Source: an uncultured Anaerolineae bacterium
GTDB taxonomy: Bacteria; Chloroflexota; Anaerolineae; Anaerolineales; UBA4823
Assembly: GCA_937129505.1 (NCBI GenBank)
Contig: CAKZNJ010000442.1
Location: 1-6,021 of the forward strand
DNA: 6,021 nt
Direction: 5' to 3'
Both the position numbers and the translations under genes were made by a program. This document shows, piece by piece, positions 1 through 5,461 of the stretch. The notes beneath the pieces are model-generated. The model was not told where the DNA came from and made no database searches. It saw only the letters and a program-made list of their open reading frames with translations. Every line of letters begins with the position of its first letter. Positions within the stretch are counted from its first letter, which is position 1.

Positions 1-1069
1 TAACCCTCAATTCCGGGATGGAGGCAATTCCCTGCTTGATCGATTCTGCGCTCTTTAAAATTCGCCGTGCGGCTTCTAGGTAACCGCTTTCTCCCATAGA
101 GACCATAGCGGCCCAAGCAGCTGCGGACAAACCACCTGGGCGGCTGCCGGTCAAGGTGGGCGAAAGATAGATACCACCGCACCAATCCGTGCTGACATAA
201 TACTGGTAATGGCGCAGCTCACGACCGCGGTAAAGCACAACCGAAGTGCCTTTCGCGGCATAGCCGTATTTATGGGTGTCGCAAGACATAGAGGTCACGC
301 CTTGAAGTCGAAAGTCGAACTTTGGGACTGGGTAGCCAAGCTTCTCCGCCCACGGGAGAAGGAAGCCGCCCAGACAAGCGTCGGTATGAAAGCCGATCTT
401 TCGCTGGCGGGTGATTTCAGATAGCTCTTCAATCGGGTCTATAATCCCGTGCGGGAAAGGAGGAGCAGATCCGACCATGACAACCGTATTGGGGGTAAGT
501 GCGGCTTCCATTGCCTTGACATCCGCGCGAAAGCCCTCACCCACCGGAACACGGATCAGCTTCATGCCAAAGTATTGAGCCGCTTTCTCGAAAGCGACAT
601 GGGCTGTGGAAGGAGCTACAATCTCAGGCTCGGTGATGTTCTTGACCGAGCGTGCCCAGTCACGGTAGGTCTTCATCGCTAAGAGGATACTTTCAGTACC
701 CCCCGAGGAGACTGTTCCCACAATTTCATCTTCCGTTTTATCTGCCCCTAACATGTGAGCAGTCATTGACACAATCTCAGCTTCAAATTTGGTAATGCTT
801 GGCCAAATATCCATGTGTAAAGGGTTAGCTTGAGATTGAAGGCTATATACTTTGTTTTGGAATTCGATATGATTGGGGTCTCCATGATAGACTGCGCCGG
901 AGACTTTACCGCTTTGCCAGCGGGGTGCTTCTCGCTGGGATAGGCTGGCAATGAAATCGACAACCTCATGACGTCCTAAACCTTCTTTTGGCAAACTCCG
1001 AAAGGTAGGAACGTCCTCGTAAGGCTTGAGAGCTGCATGAAGTTCTTGTTGAATTTTGGCGATATCCAT
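1..1069 (-). CDS. Sphingosine-1-phosphate lyase-like PLP-dependent lyase (3' end cut by window)
   Basis: Fold-type I PLP enzyme, family of sphingosine-1-phosphate lyase (SPL) and group II decarboxylases. SPLs split a phosphorylated sphingoid base into a long-chain aldehyde and phosphoethanolamine. The visible 356 residues stay open to the window edge; probably 100 or more C-terminal residues are missing. In order: GAVY (58-61), NPLHMDIWPSITKFEAEIV (82-100), cofactor-phosphate loop SSGGTESILLA (121-131), EIVAPSTAH (149-157), PFPHGIIDP (204-212), HTDACLGGF with the PLP-ring aspartate D230, SCDTHKYGYAAKG with Schiff-base lysine K267, and STDWCGGIY...GSRPGG (293-312). These blocks, in this order, resemble human SGPL1 recalled from memory (catalytic K353) more than glutamate decarboxylases. 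The N-terminal membrane helix of eukaryotic SPL is absent, so a soluble cytoplasmic enzyme is expected. The ATG is preceded by AAAGGA at 6-nt spacing, placed in the 14-nt gap after the GntR gene, so the two are probably co-transcribed and translated together. Family call strong; the exact substrate is inferred and another phospho-amino alcohol or amino acid remains possible. Confidence 0.87.
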   Translation of the reverse strand, partial: MDIAKIQQELHAALKPYEDVPTFRSLPKEGLGRHEVVDFIASLSQREAPRWQSGKVSGAVYHGDPNHIEFQNKVYSLQSQANPLHMDIWPSITKFEAEIVSMTAHMLGADKTEDEIVGTVSSGGTESILLAMKTYRDWARSVKNITEPEIVAPSTAHVAFEKAAQYFGMKLIRVPVGEGFRADVKAMEAALTPNTVVMVGSAPPFPHGIIDPIEELSEITRQRKIGFHTDACLGGFLLPWAEKLGYPVPKFDFRLQGVTSMSCDTHKYGYAAKGTSVVLYRGRELRHYQYYVSTDWCGGIYLSPTLTGSRPGGLSAAAWAAMVSMGESGYLEAARRILKSAESIKQGIASIPELRV

Positions 1070-1083
1070 AGTTGTCCTTTCTT

Positions 1084-1827
1084 TTATCCTCGATATTCAA
1101 TGATAATTTGGTGTTTGTCTGCTCGAAAAATCGTATAGGTATACTCAATTGGAATTTGCTGAGCGTCGTAGGCAATGCGCAGAATGCGCATCACTGCTGA
1201 GCCGACGGGAATATGTAGCCAGCGGGCGATGTCTGAGCTTGCAGTATCGGCGACCAAAGTATCGCGCGCTGTGACCGGTCGACGCCCAAACTGACGCTCC
1301 AACACTTCGTAGATAGATTGATCGGTAAGATCGGCTTTGGCTAACGCGGGGAAGGCAGAGAGAGGATGATAACAACTCTCCACGCAATAAGGGACGCCAT
1401 CTGCGTACCGTAAACGGCGGATCAGGATGACCTCGGCGCTTTCGGGAAGGGATAAGGCGGTTTGGATTTCGGGAGTTGGGATGACCACCCTCTGTTCCAG
1501 CGTCTTTGAAGTAACTTTCAAACCCTCCTCTGCCATCTCTTCGGTGAAACTGCGTAGCTGCGGTCGGGTCAAGACGAAGGACTTTCGAGGCTCGGCAACA
1601 AAGGTCCCCAAAGCGCGCTTTCGGATCAATAGACCTTGGTCTGCCAGATTGTCCAAAGCTTGGCGAACGGTAATGCGGCTCACCCCTAAAGCCTGTGCCA
1701 GCGCGATTTCATTTTCGAGCGCATCGCCTGGTCTTAATTCGCCGCTGCGGATGCGTTGGCGAATCCATTCCTCGATTTGGCGGTAGTAGGGAATCGGAGA
1801 ATTGGGTTGAATGCGAAAGAAAGTCAT
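1084..1827 (-). CDS. GntR family transcriptional regulator, HutC/UTRA subfamily
   Basis: DNA-binding repressor-type regulator of 247 residues, the usual length for HutC-subfamily GntR proteins. The N-terminal winged helix-turn-helix spans about residues 10-80: PIPYYRQIEEWIRQRI, then GELRPGD, the recognition region LAQALGVSRITVRQALDNL (43-61), and the wing GLLIRKRALGTFV (65-77). The common LPSE motif reads LENE here. Residues about 85-245 form a UTRA effector domain, with LRSFTEEMAEEG (91-102) at its start and EYTYTIFRADKHQIIIE near the end. UTRA domains bind small molecules such as sugar phosphates, histidine, fatty acids or phosphonate-related compounds; nothing here reveals the ligand. The gene lies upstream of the lyase gene with a 14-nt gap and faces away from the AOR gene, so it probably controls both itself and its neighbours. 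The ATG at 1827 is preceded by AGAGGA at 9-nt spacing. The candidate operator at 1844-1869 lies directly upstream, which points to autoregulation. Confidence 0.93.
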   Translation of the reverse strand: MTFFRIQPNSPIPYYRQIEEWIRQRIRSGELRPGDALENEIALAQALGVSRITVRQALDNLADQGLLIRKRALGTFVAEPRKSFVLTRPQLRSFTEEMAEEGLKVTSKTLEQRVVIPTPEIQTALSLPESAEVILIRRLRYADGVPYCVESCYHPLSAFPALAKADLTDQSIYEVLERQFGRRPVTARDTLVADTASSDIARWLHIPVGSAVMRILRIAYDAQQIPIEYTYTIFRADKHQIIIEYRG

Positions 1828-1843
1828 CTCTGTTGATCCTCTC

Positions 1844-1869
1844 TTTATGTTATATCATTATAACATAAA
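1844..1869. promoter_or_regulatory. Candidate GntR operator, perfect 11-bp inverted repeat
   Basis: Left arm TTTATGTTATA (1844-1854), centre TCAT (1855-1858), right arm TATAACATAAA (1859-1869). The arms are exact reverse complements. A two-fold symmetric site of about 20-26 bp fits a GntR dimer. It sits between the divergent regulator and AOR genes and covers the -10 box of the regulator promoter, so binding should block RNA polymerase there. I saw no second full copy in the rest of the divergent region. The assignment to this particular regulator is an inference from position. Confidence 0.72.
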
Positions 1870-1884
1870 ATGAGGTGATGACAA
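1857..1884 (-). promoter_or_regulatory. Sigma70-type promoter of the GntR-lyase transcript
   Basis: On the minus strand, -35 box TTGTCA (1884-1879, one mismatch to TTGACA), a 16-nt spacer, and a consensus -10 box TATAAT (1862-1857). Transcription would begin near 1850, giving a short leader of about 20 nt before the ATG at 1827. The -10 box lies inside the 1844-1869 inverted repeat, the classic arrangement for repression by steric exclusion. Confidence 0.6.
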
Positions 1885-2037
1885 GGAAAATGCTCATCAA
1901 TACAGCGGCGTATGATATTTATCTTTTCCCTTTCATACGTGTCTCACTTCATTTTGTACCTTAGGTGTCGTAAAATATTGTAAGATTGTGAAAAATATAT
2001 GACAAAAAGTTTGGATTCTTCTATAAGGAGGCTTATC
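1870..2037 (+). promoter_or_regulatory. AOR upstream region: strong ribosome binding site, weak promoter candidates
   Basis: AT-rich leader between the operator and the AOR gene. TAAGGAGG (2024-2031) is a near-perfect Shine-Dalgarno sequence 6 nt before the ATG at 2038, and it decides that start. No convincing promoter is visible. TAAAAT (1971-1976) has only a poor -35 (TTCATT, 1948-1953). TTGTAC (1954-1959) with TATTGT (1976-1981) is the other weak option. TATGAT (1911-1916) has no partner at a normal distance. It is therefore unclear whether the 1844-1869 operator directly controls this gene. Confidence 0.4.
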
Positions 2038-3903
2038 ATGAAAGGATATATGGGGAAAATGTTGGTTGTAGACCTTTCGACCAGAAAGGTCGAGTCACAA
2101 TCGATTCCTGAAGAGTGGTTTAGCCAATTTGTGGGGGGAGAAGGGATTGCCATTCGTGCGTTGAATGATCTTGTCCAACCAGAAAAGGATGTATTGCATC
2201 CAGTTCAACCGTTAATTTTTGCCACTGGTCCCTTAACCGGGACGCTAGCTCCCTGTAGTGGACGGTGTGTTGTCACCTTTTGGTCGCCCGCCACAAAAAC
2301 CATCGGAGCTTCGAATGGGGGTGGGGATTTTGCACCAACTCTCAAGCGAGCTGGCTGGGACATGTTGGTGATCAAGGGTAGAGCAGAATCGCCGGTCTAT
2401 TTGCTGATCGACAACGATAAAGCCGAAATTCGAGACGCAGGGATGTTATGGGGAAAAACCGTTAGCGAAACTGAAGATTATCTCAATAACAACCTGGGTC
2501 TGAGCAACCTTTCCATAGCTTCGATTGGCATTGCAGGAGAGAAAGGTGTTTTCTTTGCCAGCATTATGAATGAGAAATATCGCGCTTTTGGGCGAGGGGG
2601 AGCCGGTATGGTGATGGGAAGCAAGAACCTCAAGGCAATCGCTGTGCGGGGAACCAAAAGGCTGCCCACTGCTGATCAGGCTGCTCTAAAAGAGGTTGCC
2701 AAAGATGCCAAGGATGAGATGTTCCAAGAAATATTTGTGCGCGATGAGTTGCGTCCATACGGTACTCCCTCTTTTTACGACGCAATCAACGCTCTTGGCA
2801 TCCTGCCGACAAAAAATTGGCAAAGAACAACCTTTCCTGAATCCCAAGACAAGTTGACTTATCAGGCGTATCACCAGATTTTAGAGGTTTCGCCAAAAGC
2901 CTGTTTTAACTGCGCTATCCACTGCGGCCGATATACAAAAGTCAAAGAAGGTCCCTATGCCGGGATGGAAGGAGGAGGTCCAGAGTACGAATCAATTGCT
3001 GCATTCGGGAGCAAGTGTCTCGTGACGGATCTCAATGCGGTCACAGCAGCTAATCACCTAGCCAATGATTTTGGTTTGGACATTATTTCGACCGGGCAAG
3101 TGATTGCTACAGCGATGGAATGGTACGAAAAGGGCATCCTAACCAAGGAAAAGACGGGAGGAATTGACCTGACATGGGGGAATGGAGAAGCAGTTGTCGA
3201 ATGTGTCAAGCGAATCGCCCATCGAGAAGGAATTGGGGATCTGCTTGCCCAAGGGGTAAAGCGAGCTGCGGATTCGTTAGGTCCAGAGGCTTCTGCTGCG
3301 GCGATGCATGTCAAGGGATTGGAAATGGCGGCGGATGAAGTACGGGCAAGTAAGGGCGAGGCTGTTGTTCATGCCACCTCGGCGCGCGGGGCAGATCACC
3401 TGCGCCCCTATGCTTCGGCAATTGATGCCTTTGGTTATCGCGACGAGGAATTAGGCATTGTAGGAGAGATCGATTACCTCGAGGACGGCAACAAGGCGTG
3501 GATTAAACCATTCCAAGAATTATCCATGGCTACCAATATGCTGGGTGTTTGCTTGTTTGCCTCGATAACCTTGGCGATCAAGGCATCCACTTGGGCAAAA
3601 TTGCTCTCAGAAGTGGTTGGCAGGGAAGTGACTAAAGACGAACTCTTGAAAGCGGCGGAAAGGGTGATCAATATGGAGCGTCTCATCAATGCCCGATTTG
3701 GTTTTGACCGCAAAGATGACACCCTGCCGAAACGCTTTTTGACCGAGCCGGCTCCAGATGGACGCGGTCAAGGGCAGGTGGTGGATTTGGAGAAGGCTTT
3801 GGACAGCTACTACACCGCCATGGGATGGGAGCTGAAGAGCGGTTTACCTTCGTCGGCAAAGGTCAAGGAGCTTGGTTTAGAGTTCTTACTTCAGCAGGCT
3901 TAG
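2038..3903 (+). CDS. Aldehyde:ferredoxin oxidoreductase family protein (tungstopterin enzyme)
   Basis: Complete AOR-family protein of 621 residues (Pyrococcus AOR has about 605). The family oxidises aldehydes to carboxylates at a bis-pterin tungsten centre and passes electrons through a [4Fe-4S] cluster to ferredoxin; cytoplasmic, oxygen-sensitive. The N-terminus MKGYMGKMLVVDLS and FVGGEGIAIR (31-40) are typical of the first domain, as is GGGDFAPTLKRAGWDMLVIKG (94-114). Cluster ligands are C289, C292 and C296 (CxxCxxxC) plus C505 in NMLGVC. The first pterin motif is intact, DFGLD (344-348); the second reads N500-MLG-V-C505, with Asn where Pyrococcus AOR has Asp. RGADH (450-454) carries H454, probably equivalent to active-site H448 of Pyrococcus AOR. 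The start at 2038 is set by AAGGAGG; an in-frame ATG at 1999 would add 13 atypical residues and would leave this ribosome site inside the gene. No ferredoxin or flavoprotein subunit is adjacent, and a terminator follows. The aldehyde is unknown; the divergent lyase suggests a long-chain product. Other AOR-family branches remain possible. Confidence 0.93.
   Translation: MKGYMGKMLVVDLSTRKVESQSIPEEWFSQFVGGEGIAIRALNDLVQPEKDVLHPVQPLIFATGPLTGTLAPCSGRCVVTFWSPATKTIGASNGGGDFAPTLKRAGWDMLVIKGRAESPVYLLIDNDKAEIRDAGMLWGKTVSETEDYLNNNLGLSNLSIASIGIAGEKGVFFASIMNEKYRAFGRGGAGMVMGSKNLKAIAVRGTKRLPTADQAALKEVAKDAKDEMFQEIFVRDELRPYGTPSFYDAINALGILPTKNWQRTTFPESQDKLTYQAYHQILEVSPKACFNCAIHCGRYTKVKEGPYAGMEGGGPEYESIAAFGSKCLVTDLNAVTAANHLANDFGLDIISTGQVIATAMEWYEKGILTKEKTGGIDLTWGNGEAVVECVKRIAHREGIGDLLAQGVKRAADSLGPEASAAAMHVKGLEMAADEVRASKGEAVVHATSARGADHLRPYASAIDAFGYRDEELGIVGEIDYLEDGNKAWIKPFQELSMATNMLGVCLFASITLAIKASTWAKLLSEVVGREVTKDELLKAAERVINMERLINARFGFDRKDDTLPKRFLTEPAPDGRGQGQVVDLEKALDSYYTAMGWELKSGLPSSAKVKELGLEFLLQQA
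2071..2094 (+). other. Two mutually exclusive small hairpins in the start of the AOR gene
   Basis: GACCTTTC (2071-2078) pairs perfectly with GAAAGGTC (2084-2091) over a 5-nt loop. The alternative TCGACC (2077-2082) pairs with GGTCGA (2088-2093). Both use the same GGTC on the right, so only one can form at a time. They lie 33-56 nt after the A of the start codon. The stretch also encodes ordinary conserved AOR residues (DLSTRKVE), so the symmetry may be a coding coincidence. Confidence 0.3.
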
Positions 3904-3933
3904 GCAATAGAATCGATTCAATGTAATCTGTAG

Positions 3934-3975
3934 GGGATGCCCTAGCTTAAGCAAGCAGGGGGCATCCCTCTTTTT
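3934..3975 (+). terminator. Rho-independent terminator of the AOR gene
   Basis: GGGATGCCC (3934-3942) pairs with GGGCATCCC (3960-3968) in a 9-bp GC-rich stem, followed by TCTTTTT (3969-3975). The 17-nt loop contains GCTTAAGC, which could add a small inner stem. It begins 30 nt after the AOR stop codon and isolates that gene as a single-gene unit. There is no matching T-run on the other strand, so it should not serve the convergent gene that ends at 4032. Confidence 0.88.
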
Positions 3976-4031
3976 ACCCGCATTCAACTTTCCACCTTGA
4001 TGGAAACCAATAGAATAGGGCGGCTTCCCCT

Positions 4032-5327
4032 CTATGGTTTCTCAAATGCCCTACCCATCAGAGACTTGATTAGAAAAATGAACGCCTCGATCCCTTTTCC
4101 AAACCACAGGCAGACGAAAGGCACCATTGGCAGGACATACCGTTGGAAGGGGAGGGAAACCACCCAGACAAGGCCAAAACCTTGCAGAAGGGTGGCTACC
4201 CATAGGAAGCCGATCATCCATCTTGTTCCTACGGTGGCATGGCGGGCTTGCAACGGAGCGATGAAAAAACCAAATAGAGTTACCAGTAGAGTGAATATCC
4301 CCCCAGCCCAATTGCGCATGAGATTATGAAAGGGATTCGAAAAATAGGCTTCCTCTGCTGGACGGAGTTCTTCGAGATAATTTGCCACATCCGCAACGGC
4401 TGGCCTTGTAAAGAAGAGGTGTCCAATTAACCCTAGAGCGCGTTGGGGGAAGTTTTGCCAGACCATTTCAGGGCTCACGGATTGAATAGCTAAGACTTGC
4501 TCGTTTACGATATTCATTCGTTCGCGCCAAGCAGCAAGCGAAGCGCGCAAAGGATCGCGCCATAATACCGGGTTGAGAACAAGCGTGATCGCAATAAAAA
4601 TCAACCCAAATAAAAAAGCACGTTGTAGCCGTCGGGTGTAATTAGCATTTTGGTCTGGAAACGGCAGTAGAGTCATTCCAAAACAGAGCATTGCCAGGGG
4701 AAGTGCAGATTGTTTTGCATTAAATGCTAGGGCGGCTGCTATTGCCGTCAAATAGGGTTGTTGTGCATATCGTTTCGTACTCCATAGCGTTATCAGGATG
4801 GTGAAGATCAAACCACTCTCTGCCATGGCGCGGCGAGTGTGAAGCAAAACAAGGGCATTGCTTGCCAACCCGAGCAGAGCAACCCAAGCCATCAAGTTTC
4901 CACCAGCGGACTTTGCCACTTGGAATATCAACCATAAGCTGAATGGAAACAGAATAGCCACACTCCAACGACTTACCAAAAGCATCTCTTTGTTAGGCAG
5001 AGCGCCCTTCCTCAGATTGGTTTTCCAATCTGCGCTCCAATCCCAGTCCACTTGAGGCGGGGGAAGGCGGGCGATCTGCCGCCCAATGGCAATAAGCCAA
5101 CGAGTTAGAGGGGCATCTCTTAGGCGGTATTTCTGTTTCAAATCCATGGTGTTTGCTGGATTCCAAAACAATTGTTCTGGATTTTTAAAAAAGCGCTCAA
5201 AATCCTCGCTCATGTAGATACATGTTTGTTCATCAGGATGGAAGGGGACACTGGACAAGCCGCCAAAATAAACAAGCGAGATCAAGAGAATGGCTATGAT
5301 TAACGCGATTGGTTGGTGACGATTCAA
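4032..5327 (-). CDS. GT-C type membrane glycosyltransferase (PMT/ArnT-like)
   Basis: Polytopic membrane protein of 431 residues. GT-C enzymes move a sugar from a polyprenyl-phosphate carrier to an acceptor on the outer face of the membrane. A first hydrophobic helix (about 6-23) is followed by VPFHPDEQ (27-34), whose D32-E33 matches the conserved acidic pair of the first external loop. Further hydrophobic segments lie at about 119-137, 144-163, 171-183, 192-222, 236-254, 342-358, 368-390 and 397-421. Family-like landmarks include HTRRAMAES (163-171), NAKQSALPL (203-211), NPVLWRDPL (252-260) and a C-terminal RYVLPMVPF (396-404). Start: the upstream frame closes with TAA at 5345-5343 and the first possible initiator is TTG at 5327, with no in-frame ATG before the first helix. 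AGGA lies only 2 nt upstream, which is unusually close. Sugar and acceptor cannot be read from the sequence. It is divergent from a second GT-C protein and converges on the AOR gene. Confidence 0.8.
   Translation of the reverse strand: MNRHQPIALIIAILLISLVYFGGLSSVPFHPDEQTCIYMSEDFERFFKNPEQLFWNPANTMDLKQKYRLRDAPLTRWLIAIGRQIARLPPPQVDWDWSADWKTNLRKGALPNKEMLLVSRWSVAILFPFSLWLIFQVAKSAGGNLMAWVALLGLASNALVLLHTRRAMAESGLIFTILITLWSTKRYAQQPYLTAIAAALAFNAKQSALPLAMLCFGMTLLPFPDQNANYTRRLQRAFLFGLIFIAITLVLNPVLWRDPLRASLAAWRERMNIVNEQVLAIQSVSPEMVWQNFPQRALGLIGHLFFTRPAVADVANYLEELRPAEEAYFSNPFHNLMRNWAGGIFTLLVTLFGFFIAPLQARHATVGTRWMIGFLWVATLLQGFGLVWVVSLPFQRYVLPMVPFVCLWFGKGIEAFIFLIKSLMGRAFEKP
5000..5037. repeat. Inverted repeat inside the GT-C gene
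   Basis: CAGATTGG (5013-5020), TTTT loop, CCAATCTG (5025-5032) form a perfect 8-bp stem. After an 8-nt one-sided bulge, GAGCG (5000-5004) can pair with CGCTC (5033-5037). It lies in the codons for SADWKTNLRKG in the external loop after helix 1. No T-run follows on either strand, so it is not a standard terminator. Confidence 0.35.
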
Positions 5328-5366
5328 ATTCCTGCTCTTTTCTTACGATACAATATCCGTAAAAGA

Positions 5367-5381
5367 CAGCTTAATAAGCTG
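5367..5381. promoter_or_regulatory. Palindrome in the divergent region of the two GT-C genes
   Basis: CAGCTTA (5367-5373), one central base, then TAAGCTG (5375-5381): a 15-nt near-perfect palindrome. It sits in the 134-bp gap between the divergent starts at 5327 and 5462, where a shared operator could control both genes. I found no convincing -35/-10 pair on either side, so the regulatory role is only suggested by position. Confidence 0.35.
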
Positions 5382-5461
5382 GTTTTAGAAGATCGCTGTT
5401 TATCTTTAGGACGAACACGGTAAAAGCCAAACATTGGTGTTTCAAATATCTCACGACCAAG

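Noticed and set aside
209..682. Two plus-strand open frames opposite the lyase gene (209-424 and 449-682)
   Set aside because: They run antisense to highly conserved SPL motifs, including the catalytic lysine region, and their translations look compositionally random.
763..1175. Two short minus-strand open frames (763-969 and 966-1175)
   Set aside because: Both lie in other frames over the lyase gene and the end of the GntR gene, have no ribosome site or recognisable domain, and are best explained as shadows.
1427..1786. A 119-codon plus-strand open frame opposite the GntR gene
   Set aside because: It is antisense to a clear winged-helix and UTRA protein and shows no domain of its own.
1999..2037. 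In-frame upstream ATG that would lengthen the AOR protein by 13 residues
   Set aside because: It lacks a ribosome site, adds residues not typical of the family, and would bury the near-perfect TAAGGAGG inside the gene. The start at 2038 is far better supported.
3910..3919. Palindrome GAATCGATTC between the AOR stop and the terminator
   Set aside because: A single 10-bp palindrome with no repeat or partner is compatible with chance.
3989..4006. Small inverted repeat TTTCCA...TGGAAA as a terminator for the minus-strand gene ending at 4032
   Set aside because: The stem is only 6 bp and there is no T-run after it on the minus strand.
3997..4329. A 110-codon plus-strand open frame after the AOR terminator
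   Set aside because: Almost all of it overlaps the C-terminal membrane helices of the 4032-5327 gene on the other strand. The translation is rich in Arg, Pro and Thr, as expected from antisense of hydrophobic codons.
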